NCBI RefSeq assembly: GCF_900156055.1
Contig: NZ_FTMQ01000001.1
Span: 868,001-932,000, forward strand
Length of the DNA stretch: 64,000 nucleotides
Origin: Rhizobium sp. RU33A
Lineage (GTDB): Bacteria > Pseudomonadota > Alphaproteobacteria > Rhizobiales > Rhizobiaceae
Reading direction: 5' to 3'
Below are positions 1-8,276 of this stretch, piece by piece. Under the pieces are notes generated by a model. The model saw only the letters and a list, made by a program, of their open reading frames with translations. It made no database searches and was not told the DNA's origin. The translations under genes and the position numbers were made by a program. The stretch's first letter is position 1, and each line of letters starts with the position of its first letter.

Positions 1-84
1 CGTTCTCGACGGTGAGCAACGATGACAGTGGAACGTCGCCTATGCGCTCGAAGCGGACGCGGCGACTTTCTTACTCTCTGGCGG

Positions 85-666
85 CTACGAAAGGTCGTGA
101 AGGTCCTTGCCCAGGGCCGGTCCAAGTCGCCACTCGCTAAACCGTACCTCCAGGCCTGCACGCTCTGGAGTGCAGCACATTGGGCCAACCAGATAACGAT
201 CCGCTTTTGGGAACGGGCAGAGGCGGACCAGTGGCCAAGTCCGCCCATCGCCTGACGCCTGTATCCTCAGAATGCCGCTCTGGACGGTCACCCTTATCCA
301 GAAATCCGATGGATCGCCGTCGTATCGCCCCGTGGCCCAATCGGAGGCGTCATCCGTCAGTACACTGCCGAGCAGGCCATATCCGTCCGAGAACTCGATC
401 CCGGTCTTGACCCAGCGGTTTTCGTCGAGCCTCACCATGAGGCCGGCCTGATCGTAGAGATGTTCGAAATGTGCCCGGACCCGGACCTGGGCGGTAAAAT
501 CGCCCTCGGCCTCGAATACGTAGAAGTGGCCGTTGTCGCGGATAAAGCCATAGTGGGTCTCCCGCCAGAAATCGGTCTTGGCGTCAGTCACCACGAACAG
601 TTCGCTATCCGATGCTTTCGCTTTCGTGGGCTCGTTGAGCCAGGATCCGTTTTTGAGAGTCTGCAA
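85..666 (-). CDS. DUF1349 family protein (concanavalin-like fold)
   Basis: This 193-residue protein matches the DUF1349 family, small beta-sandwich proteins often called 'regulation of enolase protein 1'. Recognisable features are the N-terminal NGSWLNEP stretch, the DFWRETHYGFIRDNGHF segment, the AGLMVRLDENRWVKTGIEF core and the DPSDFWIRV strand. Length fits the family. There is no signal peptide, so it should be cytoplasmic. The start is a TTG at 664-666 with an AGGAG element 8 bases upstream; no ATG fits the conserved N-terminus better. The molecular function of the family is not well established; a carbohydrate-binding role is inferred only from the fold. It points away from the glycan cluster at 3.4-8.3 kb. 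Confidence 0.8.
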   Translation of the reverse strand: MQTLKNGSWLNEPTKAKASDSELFVVTDAKTDFWRETHYGFIRDNGHFYVFEAEGDFTAQVRVRAHFEHLYDQAGLMVRLDENRWVKTGIEFSDGYGLLGSVLTDDASDWATGRYDGDPSDFWIRVTVQSGILRIQASGDGRTWPLVRLCPFPKADRYLVGPMCCTPERAGLEVRFSEWRLGPALGKDLHDLS

Positions 667-1641
667 CAGCGGCTCCTATTGTATTTGGCGGATTTGCCAG
701 TCCGCACCTTTCGCTAGGTACTTAATCCTAGAGCCCATTCATTGCCAACAAACAAGGCCTGGTGGAGGTCGCCCGCTTGTACCCGGAAGCTGATGCCAAC
801 CGTTCGCGCCGATGGGTTGATCAGGATCGTCCTCGTCTCGCGGACGCAGCATTTATGGCATCGTCAATCTGACGCATGAGATGATTAGCGAGACATCCGT
901 CTTGGTGGGTGGTGTGCCGGTGGTCGATCCGCGCGCTCCATGGACGGGCGAACTAGGGCTTGGCGGCGTTCTCCATGCAAACGTCGGCGGTTTTGCTCTC
1001 GGCAGCGACATTACGCTGGCCAGCGACTTGTCTGATCATTCTTCCAGTCATTCTCTCAAAGGTAGCTTCTGGATGCGAAAGATCTTCTGAGGCTGTGGTG
1101 CTTTCTGGGCAAACTGGAATTTGTCGGTCCTCATTCGCCCGCTAGCTGAACTGATTTTCGCTTTGCGCCTCCATTTCGGCCATTGAAGGTGGTCGGTTGG
1201 ATACTAAAGAGTAGCCGGTCAGCTCGCCCTGTCAGCAAAGCGCCGCGAGCGAGCGTGGATTTATCGTTGTGCCCTAGCTTTGAGCTGACGTGAACATGGC
1301 GCTGGAGCGGCAATTGTTTCTGCATCCACACCAGCGCAAGGAGTTTGAATCACGACGACAGATTTCGTGATCGCTGTAGCCGCGCCGCTCAGGTTAAAGA
1401 CATGCCACAGCGAGCCATCCCTTCTTTGAAGGCAGCCATTAAGGAGACTTTGTTCGTGCCGGAAACGACGCGCGGCGCTGACCACATGACGACAGTGTCT
1501 CCGGTCACGTCCTATGGATGTTTTTCGAGGGGGCTTGCAAGTTCTGATAAGCAGACCCATATTCATATCAGTGGCAGCCATTGAACGGGCACTGTCACTT
1601 TCTGGGCGGCACTCACCCTGGCCCCAATAAAGGAGGACGAC
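667..1641. other. Gene-poor degraded stretch
   Basis: About 975 bases without a convincing gene. Short open frames exist on both strands (for example 881-1090 plus and 1261-1797 minus), but none shows a recognisable domain, a good ribosome binding site and coding-like composition together. It holds one copy of the diverged repeat at 1242-1314. On the minus strand that copy reads into a short frame ending KARAQR-stop, also visible in the copy near 8.5 kb, so part of this stretch is probably the remains of a decayed mobile-element gene. The best reading is inter-module debris within accessory DNA. Confidence 0.5.
1242..1314 (+). repeat. Diverged direct repeat, copy A
   Basis: Aligned by eye with 8474-8547 (copy B), 63 of 74 columns agree with one single-base gap. 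Similarity may extend left to a shared GAGTAGCC at 1209-1216 and 8445-8452. The two copies are in the same orientation and flank the small-ORF and glycan cluster. On the minus strand both copies read AE.IAA..PC.R..KARAQR followed by a stop, which suggests they derive from the 3' end of one gene, possibly a transposase. I cannot name the family. Confidence 0.6.
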
Positions 1642-1890
1642 ATGTCTTCCGACCTCCACCATCCTATCGGCAGCTTCGACATCAGCATCATCAGAAACGC
1701 GCTCCGGCATGCCGGGTTTCGCTATGAGGAACCACTCTGCGAGTTGGATCGCGGCGCGGCGCGCCATGCGATGACGCTTTACCAGAAGGGCGTCCACAGA
1801 TCCGGCGAATTGATTTCCGCCGTGAACCTCTGGGCAGACCAGGCCGTCTTCGCGCGGCTGAAAATCAGCAGTCAGGTCACGAGCCTGTGA
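1642..1890 (+). CDS. Small hypothetical protein, first of the small-ORF run
   Basis: An 82-residue acidic/basic mixed protein with no membrane segment or recognisable domain. An excellent AAAGGAGG ribosome binding site lies 6 bases upstream of the ATG. The stop overlaps the GTG start of the DUF1488 gene that follows, so the two are probably translationally coupled. The protein starts MSSDLHHPIGSFD and has a central FRYEEPLCELDRGAARHAM segment that looks helical. Function unknown. It is the first gene of a run of small ORFs leading into the glycosyltransferase operon on the same strand. Confidence 0.6.
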   Translation: MSSDLHHPIGSFDISIIRNALRHAGFRYEEPLCELDRGAARHAMTLYQKGVHRSGELISAVNLWADQAVFARLKISSQVTSL

Positions 1891-2174
1891 CTCTCTCCTT
1901 CCCCAATCCGACCCGCGCCTATGACGAGACCCGTGGTCTCATTCGTTTCATCGGCCATGACGGCCTGAACCAGGTTCAGTTTCTCTTGCCCGTCGCCGTG
2001 TTTGATCGCGAGGGCGCCCCCGGACGCCGGAAGGAACGCGACTATCTCCTGGCGTTCGATCGCCTTCGGGACCGCATTCTGACGACAGCGAGGCAAGCCT
2101 ATCAGTCTCGGCGACGACATACGATCGAACTCGATCTCAGTGCATTCGGGTCGTCCCTTCAGTCGGCGACCTGA
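1887..2174 (+). CDS. DUF1488 family protein
   Basis: A 95-residue protein of the DUF1488 family, recognised from the N-terminal FPNPTRAYDETRGLIRFIGH pattern and the later FDRLRDRILTTARQAY helix. These are small cytoplasmic proteins common in rhizobia, without an established biochemical role. The GTG start at 1887 overlaps the stop of the preceding gene (GTGA), implying translational coupling. It sits in the same-strand run of small genes upstream of the glycan operon, but whether that run is functionally linked to glycan synthesis is inference. Confidence 0.75.
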   Translation: MTLSFPNPTRAYDETRGLIRFIGHDGLNQVQFLLPVAVFDREGAPGRRKERDYLLAFDRLRDRILTTARQAYQSRRRHTIELDLSAFGSSLQSAT

Positions 2175-2220
2175 CGACGCCAAACACAGCGCTTGGCGAA
2201 CTCGGAAGAGGAATACGATC

Positions 2221-2301
2221 ATGATCGATCGTGAGCAATCCACTGCAGTGATCGTCCATGACGACCGCCTTGGGCCGACACTTGGCCTTCGACCATGCTG
2301 A
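2221..2301 (+). CDS. Possible 26-residue small ORF
   Basis: ATG at 2221 preceded by a GAAGAGGAA purine-rich stretch. The frame encodes MIDREQSTAVIVHDDRLGP... and stops at 2299-2301. Its last codons overlap the ATG of the next ORF (ATGCTGA at 2295-2301). It is too short for domain recognition and could be a leader or coupling ORF rather than a functional protein. Confidence 0.3.
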   Translation: MIDREQSTAVIVHDDRLGPTLGLRPC

Positions 2302-2597
2302 AGAACGATCCTCCAGAGGGTGAGCGAGAGCTGGCTGACCAGGCGCTGCTGCGTGCGATGCTCCATCGCTCCAGCTACTCGAGCGCGGATCTCCGGGCGC
2401 AGTCAGGTGGCAACTATGCAAGGGAAATCGCGATCATCGATCGCCTTCGCAAGGGAATGGTCATGAGCGATATGCAGGCAGCCGTCTGGGAGAATGTCGT
2501 ATTCAGTCACGCTGCGGCTCTGTCGCGCTGGGAAGGCGAGGGCGGGAGTCTGTGCGGTGGTGATCAGGCCGTCACGACCGAGAAGCGAGGCATCTGA
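2295..2597 (+). CDS. Hypothetical 100-residue protein
   Basis: A 100-residue soluble protein of unknown family starting MLKNDPPEGERELADQALL. It has a mid-protein REIAIIDRLRKGMVMSDMQA segment that looks helical. The ATG lies inside the end of the preceding small ORF, and its TGA overlaps the next ATG (TGATG at 2595-2599), so expression probably depends on coupling. Third-position composition is coding-like. No domain recognised. The same-strand packing between DUF1488 and the next small ORF is the main support that it is real. Confidence 0.45.
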   Translation: MLKNDPPEGERELADQALLRAMLHRSSYSSADLRAQSGGNYAREIAIIDRLRKGMVMSDMQAAVWENVVFSHAAALSRWEGEGGSLCGGDQAVTTEKRGI

Positions 2598-2767
2598 TGG
2601 AGCCTTTGGGCAAGGTGATCATATTGGCCGACATCCGCAAGAAACGGATCGCGTCTGCGACATGCCGACCGAACGTCTTCGAGATCAGGACAGGGGCCGG
2701 GAAGCGACCCGATTGCAGTATCCATCCATTTACAGCGCGGCCCGGTGTTCCGCCCAAGCAGGCCTGA
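2597..2767 (+). CDS. Possible 56-residue small protein
   Basis: The ATG shares a base with the stop of the preceding ORF (TGATG). The product begins MEPLGKVIILADIRKKRIAS, a short beta-strand followed by a basic segment, and contains two cysteines. Its TGA overlaps another ATG at 2767 that opens a 16-codon frame ending at 2817, so the overlap pattern repeats. No family recognised. Real translation is plausible from the overlaps but unproven. Confidence 0.35.
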   Translation: MEPLGKVIILADIRKKRIASATCRPNVFEIRTGAGKRPDCSIHPFTARPGVPPKQA

Positions 2768-2841
2768 TGACCGCAGAGGTCGCATCTCGATCTGATCGCT
2801 ACACGGCAATCCCGTGACACCGGTCCCAAAAGGAGATTCAC

Positions 2842-3120
2842 ATGTTTACGCGAACGAAGACGAGAACCGTGCACTTCGATGCGCCCTTCACACTGACAGG
2901 ACTGGAGGGTGTTCACCCGCCCGGCGACTACCAGGTGCAGGACGACGAGGAACAGATAACCGGAATTTCATGGCTCGCCTATCGGCGTGTGGCCACCGCG
3001 ATCGAAGTCGTCGCCGGCAAGAAGACGAGCCTGATTGGCATAGATCCGTCTGAGCTGGATGCCGCGCTGGAACTGGACAGGGTCCTGGCGGGCCAGGAAA
3101 GCCCAAACACAACACACTGA
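2842..3120 (+). CDS. Hypothetical 92-residue protein
   Basis: A 92-residue protein with an AAAAGGAGA ribosome binding site 6 bases upstream of ATG 2842. It begins MFTRTKTRTVHFDAPFTL, has a PPGDYQVQDDEEQI segment that looks like beta strands, and a C-terminal helix-like SELDAALELDRVL. No signal peptide or membrane segment. It resembles a class of small conserved rhizobial hypotheticals, but I cannot name a family. It is 16 bases upstream of the next small gene on the same strand, so the two are probably co-transcribed. Confidence 0.6.
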   Translation: MFTRTKTRTVHFDAPFTLTGLEGVHPPGDYQVQDDEEQITGISWLAYRRVATAIEVVAGKKTSLIGIDPSELDAALELDRVLAGQESPNTTH

Positions 3121-3136
3121 TGATTGGAGAAACACC

Positions 3137-3340
3137 ATGCCTTCTCACCGTTTTACCGTCGGCCAAATGGTTCGTCTCGTGACCACCAAGGGGCTCTCTC
3201 CCGCCGCCGCCGTCACCTACACCATTGAGGCCCCCATGCCGGCCTACCAGAACAGCCCTCAGTACCGGCTCTGGAATGCCGAACTCCGCCAGGGGCGCGT
3301 CGCCCTTGAACGGGATCTGGAGGCCGCTGGATCGGCTTGA
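3137..3340 (+). CDS. Hypothetical 67-residue protein
   Basis: A 67-residue protein starting MPSHRFTVGQMVRLVTTKG. The start is chosen at 3137 because a TTGGAGAAA element precedes it and the longer frame from 3059 runs through the previous gene. The FTVGQMVRL opening followed by YTIEAPMPAYQNSPQYRLW looks like a small SH3-like beta barrel, but this is a structural impression only. It ends 97 bases before the glycosyltransferase start and is the last of the small genes. Function unknown. Confidence 0.6.
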   Translation: MPSHRFTVGQMVRLVTTKGLSPAAAVTYTIEAPMPAYQNSPQYRLWNAELRQGRVALERDLEAAGSA

Positions 3341-3437
3341 TCCGGATACCGATGCGCAGGCATCCACCATGCGGCCGCGTTTTGCGTCCCTGGCCAATTC
3401 GGCGAGACCTCGCCACCATGTTCTGGAGGGAACGCAG

Positions 3438-5717
3438 ATGAACAGACCGACACGTATCGCCTTCATTGGCAACTCTCTTCCCCGGCAATGCGGGATAGCG
3501 ACCTTTACCGGCGATCTCTCCCAGGCGTTGGTCGATGCAGTCGAGCCCGTCCAGACGAGCATTGTCGCCGTGACGGACGCCAGGCAGATTTACGCCTATC
3601 CGAGCGACGTGATCTTCGAGATCCGTGAGGAGGAAGTCGAAGACTATGTGACGGCCGCGCGGGTTCTGAATGAAGGCCGGTTCGATGTGGTTTCCCTGCA
3701 GCATGAATTCGGTATCTTCGGGGGGCCGGACGGCGAACACATTCTGATGCTTCTGGAAAACCTGCGTATTCCGCTCGTCACCACCTTCCATACGATCCTC
3801 GCCGAGCCGACTCCGTCTCAACACCGCGTGTTGCAGAAGGTCGCCGCCCATTCCAGCCGTGTCGTCGTCATGGCCGAGAAGGCGCGCACGCTGCTCACAG
3901 ACATCTATGGCGTGGCCCCCCAGAAGATCGACGTCATTGCCCATGGCATACCCGACCGCCCCTTTCACGATCCGGACCTGGCCAAGATCGAGCGCGGTTA
4001 CGCCGATCGCCCCATCATCCTGACATTTGGTCTGCTCTCTCCCAACAAGGGTATCGAGGTGGTCATCGATGCCATGCCCGCGATCCTGAAAGAGAGCCCC
4101 GAGGCCCTGTACATCGTCCTCGGCGCCACGCACCCGACCCTCCTGCGCCAGCAGGGCGAGGCCTATCGCGACAGTCTTCGCCAGCGCACCGAGCGGCTGG
4201 GTGTCGATCATGCCGTCCAGTTTCTCAATCGCTTCGTCGATCTGCCGACGCTTCTCGACTTCATTGCCATGTGTGATGTCTACGTGACGCCCTATCTCGA
4301 CGAGGCGCAGATGACCTCGGGAACGCTCTCCTACAGTTTTGGCATGGGGAGCGCGGTGGTTTCGACACCCTATTGGCACGCCTGCGATCTCTTAGGCGAT
4401 GGCCGTGGCCTTTTGGTTCCGTTCGGCGATGCACCGGCTACGGGCACGGCGATCGCTGCCTTGCTCAGCAATGATGAGGCCAGGATGGCGATGCGCAAGG
4501 GGGCCTACGAGGCCGGTCGCGCAATGATCTGGTCGCATGTCGCCACGCTCTACCTCGACAGCATGGCGAAGGCGCGCAACGCCTACCGCCCGAAGCTTGT
4601 CAGCGACCTCATCTCTTTGAAGATCAAGCGCCCGCCGCAGCAGACGGCTTTGAAGCTCGGCCATTTGCAGGCGATGTGTGACGACACTGGCATCATCCAG
4701 CATGCGGTCTTCTCCGTGCCGGACAGGTCGCATGGCTACTGCGTCGACGACAATGCGCGGGCCTTGCTTTTATCCTCGCTCCTGTCAGCCGTCGGGGAAA
4801 CGGGCATAGCGGATCGCATGACGGCTTCCTTTGCAGCCTTTGTCGAACACGCCTGGAACCCGGACACCGGCCGTTTCCGGAACTTCATGAGCTATGACCG
4901 CCGTTGGCTTGAGGGTCAGGGCTCCGAAGACAGCCACGGGCGAACATTGTGGGCTCTCGGGGCTTGCGCCCTGTCTGATATCGATGCACCGCGCCGCCAA
5001 TGGGCGAGTGCCCTTTTCGCCCGGGCGATGTCCGTCACGCTCGACTTCGGTTCCCCGCGCGCCTGGGCCTTCACGCTTCTCGGCCTCAACGATTACTGCA
5101 CGGCCAATCCGCAGGATTCCCGCGCCCGCATGCTGCGCATACGGCACGCGGAAAATCTGATGGACCTGGATCGACGTGTGTCCAAGGGGGGGCGCCGCTG
5201 GTTCGAGGAGGGGATGTCCTATGAAAATGCCCGCCTCAGCCAGGCCATGATCATGACGGGTCTCGCCACCAAGGTACCGGCCTTCGTCGAGACTGGTGTT
5301 GCGACGCTGGAATGGCTGATGACCCAGCAGACAGGGGAAAAGGGCCATTTTCGCGCCATCGGTACCGACGGCTTCTTCGAGATCGGGCAGCCGCCCAAGC
5401 CCTTCGACCAGCAACCGGTCGAGGCGACCGCAACGGTTGCCGCCTGTCTTGCGGCTTACAATGCGACCTCCGACAAAAGCTGGATCGCAGCGGCCAACAG
5501 AGCTTTCGACTGGTTCACCGGCAGCAATGACCACGGCGTATCCCTTGTCGATCCGGAGACGGGCAGTTGCCGCGACGGCCTGCATATAGACCGCCCCAAC
5601 GAGAACCAGGGAGCCGAATCCGTGCTCTGTTACCTGATTTCCTGCGTCGAGCTCGGTCGCGCCAACCAGATGCTGCTTCCTGTACTTCCGCGGGTGAGCG
5701 TCAGGCAGTTGTCATGA
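3438..5717 (+). CDS. GT4 glycosyltransferase with C-terminal alpha-barrel domain
   Basis: A 759-residue two-domain protein. Residues about 1-400 form a GT-B glycosyltransferase of family GT4: the N-terminal IAFIGNSLPRQCGIATFT loop, a VTTFHTIL segment, a donor-site GLLSPNKGIEVVIDA motif and a late STPYWHACDLLGDGRG segment. The usual E-x7-E is altered to DEAQMTSGTLSYSFGMG, a variant I associate with this subfamily. Residues about 420-759 look like an (alpha/alpha) barrel (SHGYCVDDNARALL, EDSHGRTLWALG, NENQGAESVLCYL), suggesting a fused glycan-acting or structural domain. The ATG at 3438 has a strong GGAGGG site; the longer frame from 3225 overlaps the small gene before it. It overlaps the GH130 gene by 4 bases (ATGA). 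Substrate unknown; a mannosyl donor is a guess from the neighbours. Confidence 0.8.
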   Translation: MNRPTRIAFIGNSLPRQCGIATFTGDLSQALVDAVEPVQTSIVAVTDARQIYAYPSDVIFEIREEEVEDYVTAARVLNEGRFDVVSLQHEFGIFGGPDGEHILMLLENLRIPLVTTFHTILAEPTPSQHRVLQKVAAHSSRVVVMAEKARTLLTDIYGVAPQKIDVIAHGIPDRPFHDPDLAKIERGYADRPIILTFGLLSPNKGIEVVIDAMPAILKESPEALYIVLGATHPTLLRQQGEAYRDSLRQRTERLGVDHAVQFLNRFVDLPTLLDFIAMCDVYVTPYLDEAQMTSGTLSYSFGMGSAVVSTPYWHACDLLGDGRGLLVPFGDAPATGTAIAALLSNDEARMAMRKGAYEAGRAMIWSHVATLYLDSMAKARNAYRPKLVSDLISLKIKRPPQQTALKLGHLQAMCDDTGIIQHAVFSVPDRSHGYCVDDNARALLLSSLLSAVGETGIADRMTASFAAFVEHAWNPDTGRFRNFMSYDRRWLEGQGSEDSHGRTLWALGACALSDIDAPRRQWASALFARAMSVTLDFGSPRAWAFTLLGLNDYCTANPQDSRARMLRIRHAENLMDLDRRVSKGGRRWFEEGMSYENARLSQAMIMTGLATKVPAFVETGVATLEWLMTQQTGEKGHFRAIGTDGFFEIGQPPKPFDQQPVEATATVAACLAAYNATSDKSWIAAANRAFDWFTGSNDHGVSLVDPETGSCRDGLHIDRPNENQGAESVLCYLISCVELGRANQMLLPVLPRVSVRQLS

Positions 5718-7069
5718 GCCATGCCATCCACGACGAAAACTCTGAAAGATCAACTTTGCCCCAGTCCAGCCTACTCAATCGGCAGGCCCTCTATCTGAAG
5801 CCGGACCCGACACGGGTCATCGTGCGCCCGTTCAAGCCATCGACCGAGCCAAGGCATCTCAATCCGCGCGACAAGACGAGAGCCAACGAAATCGTCGATC
5901 GCGTGCTGTCGCTCGACCCGACCTCGACCGCCAACCAGTTGCGCGACATCCTCGCCAATTTCGATGGCCGGCATCGCAACCTGTTGCGACAGTTCGAGCT
6001 GCGGGCGGATGCGATGGAGGATGCCTTTATCCACCATCAACAGTTCAGCCAGCAACAGAGGCAGTTGGTCGGGGCCTATTTCATGAACGAATATTCGTTC
6101 GAGTCCGCCGCCCTGTTCAATCCGAGCATCGTGCCGCATCCCGACCAGTCCGATATTGCCGAGGGAAGCTGCCGGCTGATCCTCAGTCTGCGGGCCGTAG
6201 GCGAGGGACACATCTCTTCGCTCACCTTCCGCTCCGGTGTGATCGACCCCGAGGGGGACGTCACCATCGATGCGCCGACGCAACTGGCGGGCCTGCCGCA
6301 CATCCATGCCAGTGACGGACTGGCGCCCGCCGGATGCATCGGGCTTAGTTTCAAAAGCGAAAGCGATCTCAGCGAGCGGGTCATATTCCCGGTGACCGAG
6401 GCCCAATCGAACGGCATAGAAGATGCCCGTTTCGTCGCCTTCGAGGACGAAGGCAAGACGATCTACTTTGCGACCTACACTGCCTATAGCGGTTCCTCGA
6501 TCCGCTCGGAGCTCCTGGAAACGACGGACTTCCTGAACTTCACCCTAACGCCGCTCCGGGGACCGGCCGCCCGCAACAAGGGCATGGCGCTCTTTCCCCG
6601 CCGTATTGACGGCCGCTATGCGATGATCGCGCGGCAGGACAGCGAAAACCTGTTCCTGCTCTATTCCGACGATCTGCACCAGTGGGATGAGGGGCAGCTC
6701 CTGATGAAGCCGGAATTCGCCTGGCAGTTCGTCCAGATTGGCAATTGCGGCTCGCCGGTCGAAATCGACGAGGGGTGGCTCTTGTTCACCCATGGCGTTG
6801 GACCGATGCGGCGCTATGCGATCGGCGTGACGCTGCTCGACAAGCACGACCCGAGCATCATCCTGTCGCGGACGGTCGAGCCTCTGCTGCAACCCGAACC
6901 AACGGAGCGCGAGGGCTATGTGCCGAACGTCGTCTATTCCTGCGGTGCCATGCGGCATGGCGATATGATCGCGCTGCCATATGCTGTCTCGGACACCTAT
7001 TCCAACTTCACCACGATCAAGATCAGCAGGCTTCTGGAAACGATGCATCCCATCGGGACAGCCCCGTGA
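5714..7069 (+). CDS. GH130 family glycoside phosphorylase-like protein
   Basis: A 451-residue protein of glycoside hydrolase family 130, which contains beta-mannoside phosphorylases and related enzymes. The five-bladed propeller pattern is visible through EDARFVAFEDEGKTIYFATY, NKGMALFPRRIDGRYAMI, QIGNCGSPVEIDEGWLLFTH and the closing LPYAVSDTYSNFTTIKI. About 90 N-terminal residues precede the propeller. No signal peptide, so it acts in the cytoplasm. The start ATG overlaps the glycosyltransferase stop. The family reaction is reversible phosphorolysis of beta-mannosides; the actual substrate cannot be told from sequence. It probably processes or primes the glycan handled by the adjacent glycosyltransferase. 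Confidence 0.85.
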   Translation: MSHAIHDENSERSTLPQSSLLNRQALYLKPDPTRVIVRPFKPSTEPRHLNPRDKTRANEIVDRVLSLDPTSTANQLRDILANFDGRHRNLLRQFELRADAMEDAFIHHQQFSQQQRQLVGAYFMNEYSFESAALFNPSIVPHPDQSDIAEGSCRLILSLRAVGEGHISSLTFRSGVIDPEGDVTIDAPTQLAGLPHIHASDGLAPAGCIGLSFKSESDLSERVIFPVTEAQSNGIEDARFVAFEDEGKTIYFATYTAYSGSSIRSELLETTDFLNFTLTPLRGPAARNKGMALFPRRIDGRYAMIARQDSENLFLLYSDDLHQWDEGQLLMKPEFAWQFVQIGNCGSPVEIDEGWLLFTHGVGPMRRYAIGVTLLDKHDPSIILSRTVEPLLQPEPTEREGYVPNVVYSCGAMRHGDMIALPYAVSDTYSNFTTIKISRLLETMHPIGTAP

Positions 7070-7112
7070 ATGCGAAGCGTAGGTGGGCCGCTGCCCCACC
7101 AGGCGACCGGTC

Positions 7113-8276
7113 ATGAGCGTCCAGCAATTGAAACGCGTATTTCTCGAGGACATTCTTCCCACCTGGAGCAAATCCGGCTTCGACGAGACCTGCGGCCAAT
7201 TCGTCGAACATCTTGAGCTGGATGGAGCGCCGCAGGAAGCAGGTGAGGTGCGGACCCGAACCGTGGCCCGTCAGATCTATGTTCACGCCCATGCAGCCCA
7301 TGTCGGCGTTGCCCCTTCTGCCTCTCTCGCCATGGCAGAACGGGCCTTCGCCAACCTGCACCGCGTTGCCTGGGTCAGGGGGAAGCGCGGTGGCTATACG
7401 AGAAGCTTCAACCGCCATACCGAGCTCGTCACCGATCCGGTTCGCGATCTCTACGACAATGCCTGCGTGCTGCTCGCGCTCTCTTGGCTGCTGACGGCGA
7501 CCGGCAAGGACGTCTACCGACACCAGATCGAACAGACGATCCTGGCGATCGACCGGACTCTGGCAGACCCCTTTGGCGGCTGGGCCGAAGACAGCAACGG
7601 CACGCTTCCTCGCCGCCAGAACCCGCATATGCATTACCTCGAAGCGACATTGGCTTTGTGCGAGAACAACCGGACCCCAAAGCATATGAGGTCGGAAGGC
7701 AAGGCCTTTGCACTGTTGCGATCGCATTTTCTCGTCGCACCGAATGGGCCGCTTCACGAATTTTTCGGTCCCCAATGGGAACTTGCCGAGCGATACGGAT
7801 CCGATCGGCTGGAGCCAGGCCACATGTGCGAGTGGGTCTGGTTGGCGACCCGTCACGACAGTCTCGCGCGCAGCGATAACACCAAGATATGCCTGGACCT
7901 GCTCTCGACCGCGCTGGCCGTCGGGCGCACGCCGGGCTCGCTTTTCCTGGTCGATACCGTTTCGGCAGATAAGCCGATCAGCCCGTCACGGCGCCTGTGG
8001 CCGCAAGTGGAGATGCTCAAGGCTTTCATGGCGCTCCACGAGCGACTTGGCTGTCCGGGATATCGGACAGAGGCGGACGACGTCGCCTCCGCAATCCTTG
8101 CTGCTTACATGACGGGCGTGCCACACGGTTGCTGGCACGACTGTCTTGACCTGAACGAGGTGCCGACGGCCCGTACGATCCCGGCCAGCTCGCTCTATCA
8201 CCTCTGGACGGCTCTCGCGAAGCCGGTCGAGGATGTCAGACTTGCCGACTCAATACGAGATGCGGAAAGCTGTTGA
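7113..8276 (+). CDS. AGE family epimerase/isomerase
   Basis: A 387-residue (alpha/alpha)6-barrel protein of the N-acylglucosamine 2-epimerase family, which interconverts sugars such as mannose/glucose/fructose or N-acylglucosamine/mannosamine. Visible features are a YDNACVLLALSWL helix, PRRQNPHMHYLEATLALCE, the EPGHMCEWVWLA segment carrying the conserved histidine, and a C-terminal PHGCWHDCLDLN. The ATG at 7113 is 43 bases after the GH130 stop. With GT4 and GH130 it suggests a small mannose-linked pathway. The last codons run into a palindromic element beginning at about 8267, so the native C-terminus may have been slightly altered. Sugar specificity is unknown. Confidence 0.85.
   Translation: MSVQQLKRVFLEDILPTWSKSGFDETCGQFVEHLELDGAPQEAGEVRTRTVARQIYVHAHAAHVGVAPSASLAMAERAFANLHRVAWVRGKRGGYTRSFNRHTELVTDPVRDLYDNACVLLALSWLLTATGKDVYRHQIEQTILAIDRTLADPFGGWAEDSNGTLPRRQNPHMHYLEATLALCENNRTPKHMRSEGKAFALLRSHFLVAPNGPLHEFFGPQWELAERYGSDRLEPGHMCEWVWLATRHDSLARSDNTKICLDLLSTALAVGRTPGSLFLVDTVSADKPISPSRRLWPQVEMLKAFMALHERLGCPGYRTEADDVASAILAAYMTGVPHGCWHDCLDLNEVPTARTIPASSLYHLWTALAKPVEDVRLADSIRDAESC

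Noticed and set aside
1261..1797. Minus-strand frame of 178 codons as a gene
   Set aside because: It overlaps a better-supported small gene at 1642, has no domain and only its last 20 codons resemble the second repeat copy; treated as relic sequence.
3213..4379. Minus-strand open frame of 388 codons opposite the GT4 gene
   Set aside because: Antisense to a clear glycosyltransferase with all expected motifs; no recognisable product.
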